From contig NZ_CP014007.2 in the NCBI RefSeq assembly GCF_001658025.2, forward strand, positions 3,658,001 to 3,722,000: a DNA stretch of 64,000 bases, given 5' to 3'. This document shows, one piece after another, positions 8,897 through 19,521 of the stretch (position 1 is the stretch's first letter; every line of letters begins with the position of its first letter). The DNA is from Kosakonia oryzae (GTDB lineage: Bacteria > Pseudomonadota > Gammaproteobacteria > Enterobacterales > Enterobacteriaceae). The translations under genes and the position numbers were made by a program. The notes beneath the pieces were generated by a model, which saw only the letters and a list, made by a program, of their open reading frames with translations, did not search any database and was not told the origin of the DNA.

Positions 8897-9259
8897 AATC
8901 CACCTCAAATGTGCTTCAAGTAAATCCTACGTCCTACGTTTTTAAATATATCAAAAATAGTCAGGAAACTCTTTGCAGGAATTGGGGTCTAAAGTGCCAT
9001 TTCATGTAACAGAAAGTTTCCGCTACTGAACAACCCTTTCAAAAAACACGTATTTTCCCGCATAACGCGCCATTATGATGCTCAATAAGTGGCACATTCA
9101 TCCAGACAATTCTTAAATCAACAGGTTAATTAACCATCAGATAATCCTTATTCTACGGATATTCGGGCAGTTTTTTTCAACGAACGCTCAACCAGCCGGC
9201 GGTATTTTCAAGTAGACTGACGGCTTTACTTCAATTGACATAAATTGACGGGAGAAAGG
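8897..9259. other. Divergent ompX-rhtA intergenic region
   Basis: An AT-rich gap of 363 bases. On the minus strand GATATATTTAAAAACG about 50 bases before the ompX ATG is a plausible -10 region. No open frame with a credible Shine-Dalgarno, no strong hairpin and no recognisable RNA gene was seen. The ompX 5' region is a known small-RNA target in E. coli, but that cannot be confirmed here. Confidence 0.5.
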
Positions 9260-10147
9260 ATGCCAGGGTTGTCTCGTAAGTTGCCGGTGTGGCTGCCGGT
9301 TTTGGTGTTACTTATCGCCATGATCTCTATTCAGGGCGGTGCATCGCTGGCGAAATCTTTGTTTCCACTGGTCGGCGCACCTGGCGTCACTGCGCTGCGG
9401 CTGGCGCTCGGCACGATTATCCTGGCCATCGTTTTCAAACCCTGGCGGTTACGTTTCACCCGCGAGCAACGTTTGCCGCTCCTGTTTTACGGGCTGTCGC
9501 TCGGTGGGATGAACTATATGTTCTACCTCTCCATTCAGACCGTACCGCTGGGTATCGCCGTGGCGCTGGAATTCACCGGGCCGCTGGCCGTAGCGTTGTT
9601 CTCCTCCCGTCGTCCGGTCGATTTTATCTGGGTGATCCTTGCCGTACTCGGGCTGTGGTATTTGCTGCCGCTGGGAGAAAACGTCGCGCATGTGAATCTG
9701 AGCGGCGCAGCCTTTGCCCTCGGTGCCGGGGCCTGCTGGGCGATTTACATCCTCTGCGGTCAGCGCGCGGGAGAGGAACACGGCCCGGCAACGGTCGCGC
9801 TTGGCTCGTTAATTGCGGCGATCGTGTTTGTCCCTCTTGGTGCGCTCCAGTCTGGCGAGCTGCTGTGGCACTGGTCGATTTTGCCGCTTGGCATCGCCGT
9901 TGCCATGTTGTCCACCGCGCTGCCCTACTCACTGGAGATGGTTGCATTAACCCGGCTTCCCACCCGCACCTTCGGTACGCTGATGAGCATGGAGCCAGCG
10001 ATGGCCGCGATCTCAGGCATGGTTTTTCTTGGCGAAACGCTCGCTTTGCAGCAGGTGCTGGCGCTGATGGCCATCGTTATCGCCTCGATGGGCTCCACGC
10101 TGACGTTGCGGCGGGAAAGTAAAATCCGCAAAGTGGAGATTGGTTAA
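9260..10147 (+). CDS. rhtA: RhtA, threonine/homoserine exporter
   Basis: This 295-residue inner-membrane exporter of the EamA/DMT superfamily exports threonine, homoserine and other amino acids in E. coli. Ten membrane helices are arranged as two EamA repeats (about residues 10-140 and 150-285). Conserved stretches include GGASLAKSLFPLVGAPGVTA and the second-repeat TRLPTRTFGTLMSMEP. The longest frame has five more codons, but the ATG at 9260 follows GGAGAAAGG at good spacing and gives exactly the length of E. coli RhtA (295). It is transcribed alone, away from ompX, with an inverted repeat just after the stop. Confidence 0.95.
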   Translation: MPGLSRKLPVWLPVLVLLIAMISIQGGASLAKSLFPLVGAPGVTALRLALGTIILAIVFKPWRLRFTREQRLPLLFYGLSLGGMNYMFYLSIQTVPLGIAVALEFTGPLAVALFSSRRPVDFIWVILAVLGLWYLLPLGENVAHVNLSGAAFALGAGACWAIYILCGQRAGEEHGPATVALGSLIAAIVFVPLGALQSGELLWHWSILPLGIAVAMLSTALPYSLEMVALTRLPTRTFGTLMSMEPAMAAISGMVFLGETLALQQVLALMAIVIASMGSTLTLRRESKIRKVEIG

Positions 10148-10153
10148 ATAATT

Positions 10154-10187
10154 ATATTCAGCATGAGATTTGTCTTATGCTGAATAT
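10154..10187 (+). other. Inverted repeat after rhtA
   Basis: ATATTCAGCAT and ATGCTGAATAT form a perfect 11-base stem around a 12-base loop, starting six bases after the rhtA stop. The T-run is poor, so it may be a weak terminator or a 3'-end stabiliser. The rest of the gap to dps is AT-rich with no gene. Confidence 0.5.
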
Positions 10188-10390
10188 CCTCCCACTGCTG
10201 TGACAATATTTCTTACGTTTACGTACATTACTCTTTAAAATAGGATTACCGTCACCCTTCCATTCCGGGAATTATTTAATTTTTCTTATAATTCATATTA
10301 TTAGTTATCACCACATAAAAAATAAGCATATATTCTGATTTTGCTATTGAACCGATAGGCACAGCCAAAACAGATAAATGAAATCTGGTG

Positions 10391-10399
10391 CTATACTTA
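10391..10399 (+). promoter_or_regulatory. -10 element of the dps promoter
   Basis: CTATACTTA lies 47 bases before the dps ATG. The CTATACT form with a C at -13 is typical of sigma-S-preferred promoters, and dps is known as an RpoS/OxyR/IHF-controlled gene in E. coli. Confidence 0.6.
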
Positions 10400-10409
10400 G
10401 TTCCGGTAA

Positions 10410-10949
<540 letters not shown>

Positions 10950-10969
10950 TCCATAAACTTTATCAATGA

Positions 10970-10995
10970 CCCCTTCGCTTCCCGCGAAGGGGTTT
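10970..10995 (+). terminator. Intrinsic terminator of dps
   Basis: CCCCTTCGC and GCGAAGGGG form a perfect 9-base stem with a 5-base loop, followed by a short T-run, 20 bases after the dps stop. Confidence 0.85.
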
Positions 10996-11140
10996 GCACT
11001 TTTACAGTGCAGTGCTTTTCCTTTTTTCCTGCCTAAAGTTTCCTCTACGTTATTATCGCGTCACAAAATTGTTAATAACCGATTGTTTTACGTCCACGTT
11101 CTGCGCTAAAAAAGAGCAAAATCCGCCACGCCATTTTTAT

Positions 11141-11168
11141 GCACCAAAACCGAGCACCACAATAGTGC
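11141..11168 (+). promoter_or_regulatory. NtrC binding sites upstream of glnH
   Basis: GCAC-N7-GTGC (11154-11168) is a perfect NtrC half-site pair. A weaker copy GCAC-N7-GAGC overlaps it on the left (11141-11155), and a further GTGC half lies at 11195. They sit about 80-110 bases before the sigma-54 element, a usual enhancer position. Confidence 0.7.
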
Positions 11169-11242
11169 AAAGCGGTATCACTGCTACACTTATTGTGCAA
11201 CCGGTTAAAGTTGCGCCTTTACAAAACAATGGGTTGTAAACC

Positions 11243-12057
<815 letters not shown>

Positions 12058-12082
12058 TTATTAAAAAATAAAGTGTTACTCC

Positions 12083-12105
12083 TCAGGGGCGATCTTCGCC
12101 CCTGA
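12083..12105 (+). other. Intercistronic stem-loop glnH-glnP
   Basis: TCAGGGGCG and CGCCCCTGA form a 9-base perfect stem with a 5-base loop and no T-run. It is likely an mRNA-stabilising or partial termination structure raising glnH over glnPQ. Confidence 0.7.
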
Positions 12106-12141
12106 TACATTTGTTACAACCACGGTATACAGGAACACATC

Positions 12142-12801
12142 ATGCAGTTTGACTGGAGCGCCATTTGGCCTGCCATTCCGCTTCTGATCGAAGGCGCGAA
12201 GATGACGCTGTTGATCTCGGTCCTCGGCCTCATTGGCGGATTGATCATTGGTCTGGCAGCGGGTTTCGCACGCACTTTCGGCGGCTGGATTTCCAACCAC
12301 ATCGCACTGGTATTTATTGAAGTTATTCGCGGTACGCCTATCGTCGTACAGGTCATGTTTATTTACTTTGCCCTGCCGATGGCGTTTAACGATCTGCGCA
12401 TCGATCCGTTCTCGGCCGCCGTCGTTACCATCATGATTAACTCCGGTGCCTATATTGCGGAAATCACCCGTGGTGCGGTGCTTTCTATTCATAAAGGCTT
12501 CCGGGAAGCGGGCCTCGCGCTGGGCCTGTCGCGTGGCGAAACCATTCGCCATGTGATCCTGCCGTTAGCGCTGCGCCGTATGCTGCCGCCGCTGGGTAAC
12601 CAGTGGATCATCAGTATCAAAGATACTTCGCTGTTTATTGTTATCGGCGTCGCCGAACTGACCCGCCAGGGCCAGGAAATCATTGCCGGCAACTTCCGCG
12701 CGCTGGAGATCTGGAGCGCCGTTGCGGTTGTCTATCTGATCATTACCCTGGTGCTGAGCTTCATTCTGCGTCGTCTTGAAAGAAGGATGAAAATCCTGTG
12801 A
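12142..12801 (+). CDS. glnP: GlnP, glutamine ABC transporter permease
   Basis: This 219-residue inner-membrane permease (same length as E. coli GlnP) of the polar amino-acid ABC family has about five membrane helices. The EAA loop that contacts the ATPase is present: [31 protein letters not shown] (about residues 120-150). The conserved [12 protein letters not shown] segment of amino-acid permeases lies near residue 63. It works as a homodimer with GlnQ, taking glutamine from GlnH. Its stop overlaps the glnQ start by four bases (GTGA). Confidence 0.97.
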   Translation: MQFDWSAIWPAIPLLIEGAKMTLLISVLGLIGGLIIGLAAGFARTFGGWISNHIALVFIEVIRGTPIVVQVMFIYFALPMAFNDLRIDPFSAAVVTIMINSGAYIAEITRGAVLSIHKGFREAGLALGLSRGETIRHVILPLALRRMLPPLGNQWIISIKDTSLFIVIGVAELTRQGQEIIAGNFRALEIWSAVAVVYLIITLVLSFILRRLERRMKIL

Positions 12802-13520
12802 TTGAATTTAAAAACGTCTCCAAGCACTTTGGTCAAACCCAGGTGCTGCACAACATTGATCTGAATATCACTGAAGGTGAAGTAGTGGTTATTATCGGGC
12901 CGTCCGGCTCGGGTAAATCGACACTGCTGCGCTGTATTAACAAGCTGGAAGAGATCACCAGCGGCGATCTGATTGTTGATGGCCTGAAAGTCAACGATCC
13001 GAAAGTGGATGAGCGCCTGATCCGCCAGGAAGCCGGCATGGTTTTCCAGCAGTTCTATCTGTTCCCGCATCTGACGGCGCTGGAAAACGTCATGTTTGGC
13101 CCGCTGCGCGTGCGCGGGACCAATAAAGCCGATGCTGAAAAGCTGGCAAGAGATCTGCTGGCGAAGGTCGGGCTGGCTGAACGTGCGCATCACTATCCGT
13201 CTGAGCTTTCCGGCGGTCAGCAGCAGCGCGTCGCGATTGCCCGCGCGCTGGCGGTAAAACCGAAGATGATGCTATTCGATGAGCCAACCTCCGCGCTCGA
13301 TCCGGAGCTGCGCCACGAAGTGCTGAAAGTAATGCAGGATCTGGCTGAAGAAGGCATGACCATGGTGATCGTTACCCATGAAATCGGCTTCGCCGAAAAA
13401 GTGGCGTCGCGCCTGATTTTCATCGACAAAGGCCGCATTGCCGAAGACGGCAATCCGCAACAGTTGATCGAAAATCCCCCCAGCCCGCGCTTACAGGAAT
13501 TTTTACAACACGTTTCCTGA
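12798..13520 (+). CDS. glnQ: GlnQ, glutamine ABC transporter ATPase
   Basis: This 240-residue ATP-binding subunit starts with GTG inside the glnP stop (GTGA overlap), so it is translationally coupled. All ABC motifs are intact: Walker A GPSGSGKS (about residues 34-41), Q-loop [12 protein letters not shown], signature [15 protein letters not shown], Walker [15 protein letters not shown], and the switch His in VTHEIGFA. The length matches E. coli GlnQ. It is the last gene of the operon, followed by a terminator. Confidence 0.97.
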   Translation: MIEFKNVSKHFGQTQVLHNIDLNITEGEVVVIIGPSGSGKSTLLRCINKLEEITSGDLIVDGLKVNDPKVDERLIRQEAGMVFQQFYLFPHLTALENVMFGPLRVRGTNKADAEKLARDLLAKVGLAERAHHYPSELSGGQQQRVAIARALAVKPKMMLFDEPTSALDPELRHEVLKVMQDLAEEGMTMVIVTHEIGFAEKVASRLIFIDKGRIAEDGNPQQLIENPPSPRLQEFLQHVS

Positions 13521-13529
13521 TGTGCTTGT

Positions 13530-13556
13530 GCCCCTCCGCCTGGAGGGGCGTTTCCC
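13530..13556 (+). terminator. Terminator of glnHPQ
   Basis: GCCCCTCC and GGAGGGGC form an 8-base stem with loop GCCT, then GTTTCCCC. The T-run is short but the stem is strong. Confidence 0.75.
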
Positions 13557-13637
13557 CCGGATTGTTCTCATTTCCTACCCTGCTCCGCCCGGCATCTATA
13601 CTTATCATTTTGCTGGACTTTCTCACCGGAGGAGCCT

Positions 13638-15878
13638 ATGCCGTGGATATTGCTATTCCTCACTCTGCTGTGCGCGCCGCTTCAGGCCGCGACGATACCC
13701 GGCATCACAGCAACCGCAGCCAACAGCGCATCATCTACCCAAAGCAGTGAACCCAGCGTCGAACAAAAAAAAGCGGCCTATGCGGCGCTGGCAGACGTGC
13801 TGGAAAACGATAATTCACGCAAGGAGCTGATTGATCAGTTGCGGAAAGTCGCCACCACGCCGCCGCAGGAGCCGGTTCCGGAGATCACGCCGCCGGAAGT
13901 CAAAGAGCAGAAAACGGTGCTGGAGAATGTCACCGAAGTCAGCGGCTACTACGGCGAAGCGCTGGCCTCCCGCTTTGCCCAACTCTACCGCAATATCACC
14001 GGCTCGCCGCATAAGGCCTTCAACCCGCAAACCTTCACGAATGCCGCCAGCCACTTTTTACTACTCGCGGTACTGGTTTTTGCTTTCTGGATACTGGTGC
14101 GTCAGTGCGTGATGCCGCTCTACCGCCGGATGGGCAAATGGGGAAGGCGCAAAAACCGCGAACGCCGAAACTGGTTGCAGTTGCCCGCCATGATAATTGG
14201 CGCCTTTATTATCGACCTGCTATTACTGGTGCTGACGCTGTTTATCGGTCAGTTGCTCCGCGCCAGGCTGAATGCAGACAACAGCACCATCGCTTTCCAG
14301 CAAAGCCTGTTCCTCAATGCGTTTGCGCTAATTGAGTTTTTCAAAGCCATTTTGCGGCTGGTTTTCTGCCCGCGCATTCCGGAACTGCGTCCGTTTCGTA
14401 TTGCCGATGGCACCGCTCGCTACTGGCATTTGCGCCTGAGCGCATTGAGCAGCCTGATTGGTTATGGCTTGCTGGTGGCGGTGCCGATTATCTCCAATCA
14501 GGTGAACGTGCAGGTTGGCGCACTCGCCAACGTGGTGATTATGCTGTGTATTACCGTCTGGGCGCTCTATCTTATCTTCCACAATAAGCGCGAGATCCAG
14601 CACAACCTGATTGAGCTTGCCAACCACTCACTGGCCTTCTTTAGCTTGTTTATTCGCGCGCTTGCGCTGGTATGGCACTGGCTCGCCAGCGCCTACTTTG
14701 TCGTGCTGTTCTTTTTCTCGCTGTTTGACCCGGGCAATAGCCTGAAATTTATGATGAGCGCGTCGGTTAACAGCCTTGCTATTCTGAGTATTGCGGCCTT
14801 CCTCTCCGGTGTGTTGTCGCGCTGGCTGAATAAAACTATCACCCTCTCGCCGCAGGTGCAGCGTAACTACCCGGAACTGCAAAAGCGGCTGAACGGCTGG
14901 TTGTCGGCAGCGCTGAAAACGGCGCGCATTCTGGTGGTGTGCGCCACCATCATGCTGCTGCTGAATGCCTGGCGGCTGTTTGATTTCTGGCACTGGCTCA
15001 ATTATGGCGCGGGAGAGAAAACCGTCGATATTCTGATCCGCATTGCGTTGATCCTCTTCTTCTCGGCGGTAGGCTGGACGCTACTGGCAAGCCTGATTGA
15101 GAACCGTCTGGCGTCCGATATTCACGGCCGTCCGCTGCCAAGCGCGCGTACGCGCACGCTGCTGACGCTGTTCCGCAATGCGCTGGCGGTGGTGATCAGC
15201 ACCATCACGGTGATGATTGTGCTCTCAGAAATTGGCGTCAATATCGCACCGCTGCTCGCCGGTGCCGGTGCGTTAGGGCTGGCGATCTCGTTCGGCTCGC
15301 AAACGCTGGTAAAAGACATTATCACCGGGATTTTTATTCAGTTCGAAAATGGGATGAATACCGGCGATCTGGTGACTATCGGGCCGCTAACCGGCACCGT
15401 TGAGCGAATGTCGATTCGTTCTGTCGGCGTGCGCCAGGATACCGGGGCGTACCACATTATTCCCTGGTCATCGATTACCACCTTCGCCAACTTTGTCCGC
15501 GGTATTGGTTCGGTGGTGGCAAATTATGATGTCGATCGCCATGAAGAGACCGATAAAGCGAATCAGGCGTTGAAGGATGCGGTGGCTGAACTGATGGAAC
15601 AGGAAGATATTCGCGGGCTGGTGATTGGCGAGCCGTCATTCGCCGGGCTGGTTGGGCTCACCAATACCGCTTTTACACTGCGTGTCACCTTCACCACGCT
15701 GCCGCTGAAGCAGTGGACGGTCAGGTTTGCTCTCGACACCATGGTGAAAAAACATTTCGATCGCGCCGGCGTTCGCCCGCCGGTGCAGACGTATCAAATG
15801 CTGCCTGCACCGCAAAGCTCAGCGCAACCGGCATCACCGGCCAGCCCGCCGCCGCCGCCAGCAGAACCTACCCTTTAA
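13638..15878 (+). CDS. ybiO: YbiO, large MscS-type mechanosensitive channel
   Basis: This 746-residue channel protein (E. coli YbiO 741) opens on membrane tension to release solutes in hypo-osmotic shock. It has a signal peptide ([17 protein letters not shown]), a periplasmic Gln-rich region (about 25-130), many membrane helices, and the MscS pore helix and upper beta domain near residues 530-600 ([23 protein letters not shown]). The C-terminus is a Pro/Ala-rich tail ([20 protein letters not shown]). GGAGG precedes the ATG. Its last 11 bases overlap the convergent rlmF 3' end, so no terminator separates the two genes. Confidence 0.95.
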   Translation: MPWILLFLTLLCAPLQAATIPGITATAANSASSTQSSEPSVEQKKAAYAALADVLENDNSRKELIDQLRKVATTPPQEPVPEITPPEVKEQKTVLENVTEVSGYYGEALASRFAQLYRNITGSPHKAFNPQTFTNAASHFLLLAVLVFAFWILVRQCVMPLYRRMGKWGRRKNRERRNWLQLPAMIIGAFIIDLLLLVLTLFIGQLLRARLNADNSTIAFQQSLFLNAFALIEFFKAILRLVFCPRIPELRPFRIADGTARYWHLRLSALSSLIGYGLLVAVPIISNQVNVQVGALANVVIMLCITVWALYLIFHNKREIQHNLIELANHSLAFFSLFIRALALVWHWLASAYFVVLFFFSLFDPGNSLKFMMSASVNSLAILSIAAFLSGVLSRWLNKTITLSPQVQRNYPELQKRLNGWLSAALKTARILVVCATIMLLLNAWRLFDFWHWLNYGAGEKTVDILIRIALILFFSAVGWTLLASLIENRLASDIHGRPLPSARTRTLLTLFRNALAVVISTITVMIVLSEIGVNIAPLLAGAGALGLAISFGSQTLVKDIITGIFIQFENGMNTGDLVTIGPLTGTVERMSIRSVGVRQDTGAYHIIPWSSITTFANFVRGIGSVVANYDVDRHEETDKANQALKDAVAELMEQEDIRGLVIGEPSFAGLVGLTNTAFTLRVTFTTLPLKQWTVRFALDTMVKKHFDRAGVRPPVQTYQMLPAPQSSAQPASPASPPPPPAEPTL

Positions 15879-16803
15879 AGCGGCTCTGTGCCCAACGTTT
15901 ACGCTGGGTCTCATCGAGGAAAGTCCAGGCGATAAAGCGGCTCTGCTTTTGACCCTGGGCCATCTCTTTTTTCATCACCTTCACCGCACCGGCCTGCGTC
16001 AGCGCACGATAGAGTTCGGGCAGGTTATCACCACGCGAGACCAGCGAGGTGAACCACAGCACCTGGCGAGCGAACTGCTGGCTTTCCGCAATCATCTTGC
16101 AAATAAAGGCGACTTCCCCGCCTTCACACCATAACTCCTGCTGCTGACCGCCAAAGTTAGCGGCATCGCTGGCCGCTTGCCCGAGATTACGGCGTTTACG
16201 CTCGCTGCCCGCTTGCGCGCTCTGCGCCGAGTCATGAAACGGCGGATTACAGAGCGTGGCATCGTACTGCTCATTTTTGTGGATAATGCCAGCAAGAATC
16301 GCCGACGGATCTTTTTGCCGACGCAGACGAATTGCGCGGCTCAGCCCCGGGTTAGCATTGATAATTGCCTGTGCGCTGGTCAGCGCTGCATCGTTAATTT
16401 CGCTACCAGTAAAACGCCAGCCATATTCATGGTGACCAATCAGCGGATAGATGCAGTTCGCGCCGGTGCCAACATCCAGCACGCTGGCCTGCGCAGGGAT
16501 CTGCCCTTCGTTACTCTCTGCCAGCACATCAGCCAGATGGTGGAGATAATCGGCGCGCCCTGGCACCGGCGGGGTGAGAAAACCCTCGGGGATATCCCAC
16601 TCCCGCACACCATAGAAATGCGCCAGCAGCGCTTTATTTAAGGCCTTCACCGCCTGCGGTTCGGCGAAATCAATGGTCGCCTCACCTTTTGGGTTCGCGG
16701 TGATAAAGTCGCGCAATGACGGATTCGCGACGCACAATGCGTCAAGATCGTAGCGGCTGTGGTGGCGGTTACGCGGGTGCAAACCCGGCTTCTGGGCATT
16801 CAT
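15868..16803 (-). CDS. rlmF: RlmF, 23S rRNA adenine-1618 N6-methyltransferase
   Basis: This 311-residue enzyme (E. coli RlmF 308) methylates A1618 of 23S rRNA using S-adenosylmethionine. The SAM-binding motif [13 protein letters not shown] lies at about 109-120, and the N6-adenine catalytic motif NPPFH at 186-190. A basic N-terminus ([12 protein letters not shown]) may bind RNA. The stop region overlaps the convergent ybiO end by 11 bases. It is oriented away from the flavin-reductase gene at 16900, so it has its own promoter in a gap of about 100 bases. Confidence 0.95.
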   Translation of the reverse strand: MNAQKPGLHPRNRHHSRYDLDALCVANPSLRDFITANPKGEATIDFAEPQAVKALNKALLAHFYGVREWDIPEGFLTPPVPGRADYLHHLADVLAESNEGQIPAQASVLDVGTGANCIYPLIGHHEYGWRFTGSEINDAALTSAQAIINANPGLSRAIRLRRQKDPSAILAGIIHKNEQYDATLCNPPFHDSAQSAQAGSERKRRNLGQAASDAANFGGQQQELWCEGGEVAFICKMIAESQQFARQVLWFTSLVSRGDNLPELYRALTQAGAVKVMKKEMAQGQKQSRFIAWTFLDETQRKRWAQSRFKG

Positions 16804-16899
16804 GGCATTCTCCTGTTAGCAGCGGCGTAAGATACCCGTTGACGTTGGCCGGGTAAATAAGTGAGGCTGAAGAAACTTGTCTGACAACCAGGAAACGCT

Positions 16900-17514
16900 A
16901 TGTATTTTTATGAACCGGCGAAAGGCCACGGCCTGCCGCACGATCCGCTGAATGCGATTATTGGCCCGCGTCCTATTGGCTGGATTGCCTCGCTGGATGG
17001 CAAAGGCCAGCGAAATCTTGCGCCGTACAGTTTCTTTAACTGTTTCAATTATCGCCCGCCGATTATCGGTTTCGCCAGCAGCGGCTGGAAAGATAGCGTA
17101 CGCAATATCACTGAAACCAAAGAGTTTGTCTGGAACCTGACGACCCGCGATTTAGCGGTGCGGATGAATGAAACCTCCGCATCACTGCCCCACGGCGAAG
17201 ATGAGTTTACCCGTGCAGGCCTGACGCCCGTTGCAGGTCGTATCGTCAGCGCGCCGCGCGTGGCGGAAAGCCCGGTCAACTTCGAGTGTCGTCTCTCCCA
17301 GTGTATTCAACTGACCACCGCCGACGGCCGCGCCATCGATAGCTGGCTGGTGCTGGGTGAAGTGGTCGCGGTACACATTGATGAATCGCTGCTGGAAAAC
17401 GGCATTTATCAGACTGCGAAAGCGCAGCCCGTGCTGCGCGCGGGCGGCCCGTCTGCCTATTACGGGATCAGTGAAGCACAGCGCTTCGATTTGATCCGCC
17501 CGGATAACCGCTAA
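16900..17514 (+). CDS. Flavin reductase-like FMN-binding split-barrel protein
   Basis: This 204-residue protein of the flavin-reductase/DIM6-NTAB family contains a split beta-barrel that binds FMN. Typical stretches are the N-terminal GPRPIGWIASLDGKGQRNLAPYSFFN (residues 23-48), which contacts the flavin phosphate, FECRLSQ at about 129, and VLGEVVAVH near 151. Such enzymes reduce free flavin or act on small aromatic or metal substrates; the true substrate is unknown. An AACCAGGAAACGCT leader gives a usable Shine-Dalgarno. E. coli has no gene of this type between rlmF and ybiI, so it is a lineage-specific insertion or a loss in E. coli. A hairpin follows the stop. Confidence 0.85.
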   Translation: MYFYEPAKGHGLPHDPLNAIIGPRPIGWIASLDGKGQRNLAPYSFFNCFNYRPPIIGFASSGWKDSVRNITETKEFVWNLTTRDLAVRMNETSASLPHGEDEFTRAGLTPVAGRIVSAPRVAESPVNFECRLSQCIQLTTADGRAIDSWLVLGEVVAVHIDESLLENGIYQTAKAQPVLRAGGPSAYYGISEAQRFDLIRPDNR

Positions 17515-17526
17515 CCCCGTTTACCT

Positions 17527-17547
17527 GCCCCAGCCTGAGCCTGGGGC
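17527..17547 (+). terminator. Stem-loop after the flavin reductase gene
   Basis: GCCCCAG and CTGGGGC form a 7-base GC-rich stem with a 7-base loop, 13 bases after the stop. The T-run is poor. Confidence 0.5.
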
Positions 17548-17565
17548 CCGATGCCATCAGGCGTT

Positions 17566-17574
17566 TGCTATAAT
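17566..17574 (+). promoter_or_regulatory. Extended -10 promoter of ybiI
   Basis: TGCTATAAT is a perfect extended -10 (TGN-TATAAT), 28 bases before the ybiI ATG. No good -35 is needed for this class. Confidence 0.65.
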
Positions 17575-17601
17575 TACGCTATGGCAACTAAGGAGGCGAT
17601 G

Positions 17602-17868
17602 ATGGCTTCAGGCTGGGCAAATGACGGTGCGGTACAGCAGCAGATCGACAGTACGATTGAAGATGCCGTGGCGCGCGCGCGTCGTGATTTACCCCACGGT
17701 GAAAGTCTGCTGACCTGCGAAGAGTGTGGCGAACCGATCCCGGAAGCGCGTCGTAAAGCGATTCCCGGGGTGCGCTTATGCGTTACCTGCCAGCAGGAGA
17801 AAGATTTACATAACTCTACATTCTCAGGATATAATCGCAGAGGTTCTAAGGATAGCCAGCTACGTTGA
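17602..17868 (+). CDS. ybiI: YbiI, DksA/TraR-type zinc-finger protein
   Basis: This 88-residue protein (same length as E. coli YbiI) has a DksA-type four-cysteine zinc finger: Cys39, Cys42, Cys60, Cys63 (CEECG...CVTCQ). The N-terminal helix (DGAVQQQIDSTIEDAVARAR) resembles half of the TraR coiled coil, suggesting an RNA-polymerase secondary-channel binder, which is inference from the family. I chose the ATG at 17602, 17 codons inside the longest frame, because AAGGAGG is five bases upstream and the product then begins MASGWAND like E. coli. Confidence 0.93.
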   Translation: MASGWANDGAVQQQIDSTIEDAVARARRDLPHGESLLTCEECGEPIPEARRKAIPGVRLCVTCQQEKDLHNSTFSGYNRRGSKDSQLR

Positions 17869-18153
17869 CCTTTCCTGACGTTTTCAACCAGCGCAAGCGG
17901 TTGCCTTTACATCCACAAAATCCCGCTGTGAAAGTAGCAAAATGTGCCGCAAAATTGTCCGCTGCGCTGACCTGCTGACGAACGCCCTTTTTTCTTGCAC
18001 AAAAGCCTTTCAAATCAAACAGCTAGATCTTGTTCAATTTTTTAGAATAAGGCCGTCAATTCTCTTCGATTTTATCTCTTGTGAAAAACCGTGATACTTA
18101 TCACATCGACGGAACAACGTCCCCAATACAGAATAACCTGCGAGAAATTGACT
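17869..18153 (+). other. ybiI-ybiJ intergenic region
   Basis: 285 bases without a gene. It becomes AT-rich toward ybiJ (TTTAGAATAAGG near 18040) and probably carries the ybiJ promoter. No defined operator or RNA was recognised. Confidence 0.4.
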
Positions 18154-18414
18154 ATGAAAACCATTAAATATGCTGTTGCTGCTATCGCGCTTTCTACCCT
18201 CTCTTTCGGTGCCTTTGCTGCTCAGTCTGTGACTGCCGCGCAGGCCGAAAGCCTGGACAAAATCGGTGTTGTTTCTGCTCACGGCGCAACCACGCTGGAC
18301 GGTCTGGAAGCCAAACTGGCTGCCAAAGCGCAGGCTGCTGGCGCCAGCGGCTACAGCATCATCTCTGCTGCCGGCAATAACAAACTGAGCGGCACTGCGG
18401 TTATCTACAAATAA
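18154..18414 (+). CDS. ybiJ: YbiJ, small periplasmic DUF1471 (BhsA/McbA-like) protein
   Basis: This 86-residue secreted protein (E. coli YbiJ 86) has a signal peptide MKTIKYAVAAIALSTLSFGAFA|AQ and a mature DUF1471 domain with KIGVVSAHGATTLDGLEAKLAAKA and the C-terminal GYSIISAAGNNKLSGTAVIYK. Relatives are stress-induced periplasmic proteins linked to biofilm and copper or acid response; the molecular role is not known. The ATG at 18154 was chosen because the upstream 21 codons of the longest frame lack family similarity. The Shine-Dalgarno is weak (CGAGAAAT). Two hairpins follow, the second a clear terminator. Confidence 0.93.
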   Translation: MKTIKYAVAAIALSTLSFGAFAAQSVTAAQAESLDKIGVVSAHGATTLDGLEAKLAAKAQAAGASGYSIISAAGNNKLSGTAVIYK

Positions 18415-18433
18415 CCCAACCGAAGTTATACCC

Positions 18434-18458
18434 CCCGGCAAATTAACCCTCTGCCGGG
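18434..18458 (+). other. Stem-loop after ybiJ
   Basis: CCCGGCA and TGCCGGG form a 7-base stem with an 11-base loop, without T-run, 20 bases after the ybiJ stop. Probably a 3'-end stabiliser ahead of the real terminator. Confidence 0.5.
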
Positions 18459-18497
18459 ATGCTCCACCCTCATTGACCCTGTTGTTACCCTGTTTTT

Positions 18498-18528
18498 GCC
18501 CGTCCTGGATTGTGACGGGCTTTTTTTT
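18498..18528 (+). terminator. Intrinsic terminator of ybiJ
   Basis: GCCCGTC and GACGGGC form a 7-base stem with a 9-base loop, followed by eight T. The T-run ends three bases before the convergent ybiB stop. Confidence 0.85.
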
Positions 18529-18530
18529 GC

Positions 18531-19496
18531 TTAAAAACTTTGCGCGACCCGCGCCAGTCCCTCTTCCAGCGTCGCACTTTCTCCGGTTGCCACCAGGCAA
18601 CAGGCCAGCTGAATTTTTAATGACTCCGGTATCGCTTCGCGCCCGGCAAGGCAGTGTTCAATCCAGCGAGCCGTACTCTCTGCATCCTTTGCCACGCCCT
18701 CCAGCGCCACCTGCTCATCAGCATCGTTGCGCGCAAAGAGGATCCGCTCGCCTGCTGCGTCAATCAGGTTGATCTGCGGACAGCGCTGCGGGTTCGCATA
18801 CACTTCCCCTTCCGTACCCGCCATCAACAGCGCACGGCCACCGATGTCGGCGAAAAATTTCCCCACCCGCGTAAGATATTCGGGATGAGAAACGCTGGAT
18901 AAACGCAGCGCCGCGTCGGTTTTAAACGGAGTGACCAGCTTCGCCAGCGTGTGCGCGCTGTTGCGCACGCCCATGCGCCAGCGCATCGCCAGTTGTTTTT
19001 CCAGCGGCGGACAGAGCGCGTGTACCGGCATAAAGACCGGATGATGACCTTCCAGCTTCGCCTGCGCCTGCCCGGCGTGCAGCGTCGGCTCAATGCCCAG
19101 CAGGGTGAAAATACTTTCGCTAATCACGCGCGTGGGATCGGCGCTGACGCCGTGCACCAGCACCGGGAAACCCAGCTTATTCAATAGAATAGCCAACAAT
19201 GGCGTGAGATTAGGCTGTTTGCGCGCGCCGTTATAGCTGGGAATAACAATCGGCATCGGTTTGGCCACCGGCGGCGTCAGCGACAGCGTGTGCTGTTGCA
19301 TCGCCTCGTAGAAGCCGCGCATTTCCGCCTCGCCTTCGCCTTTAATGCGCAGCGCAATCAGAATGCCGCCCATCTCCAGATCCGGCACGTCGCCGTTCAG
19401 CATCTGCGTATAGAGACCACGCGCGGTGTCAATATCCAGGTCTCGGGCGTGGTTCTTCCCGCGACCAATCTCTTTGATAACTTTACGGTAATCCAT
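18531..19496 (-). CDS. ybiB: YbiB, TrpD2-family nucleic-acid-binding protein
   Basis: This 321-residue homologue of anthranilate phosphoribosyltransferase (TrpD) is close to E. coli YbiB (320). The TrpD2 group lacks TrpD activity and binds DNA/RNA without sequence preference. The all-alpha N-terminal domain (IKEIGRGKNHARDLD...) and the alpha/beta domain with PSYNGARKQPNLTPLLA and KQLAMRWRMGVRNSAHTLAKL are visible. The ATG at 19496 was chosen over one seven codons earlier because GAGGAA is correctly placed and the product then starts MDYRKVIKEIG as in E. coli. It follows dinG in the same transcription unit and is therefore probably SOS-induced. Confidence 0.93.
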   Translation of the reverse strand: MDYRKVIKEIGRGKNHARDLDIDTARGLYTQMLNGDVPDLEMGGILIALRIKGEGEAEMRGFYEAMQQHTLSLTPPVAKPMPIVIPSYNGARKQPNLTPLLAILLNKLGFPVLVHGVSADPTRVISESIFTLLGIEPTLHAGQAQAKLEGHHPVFMPVHALCPPLEKQLAMRWRMGVRNSAHTLAKLVTPFKTDAALRLSSVSHPEYLTRVGKFFADIGGRALLMAGTEGEVYANPQRCPQINLIDAAGERILFARNDADEQVALEGVAKDAESTARWIEHCLAGREAIPESLKIQLACCLVATGESATLEEGLARVAQSF

Positions 19497-19521
19497 GACA
19501 GTTCCTCGCATGCTCACATCG

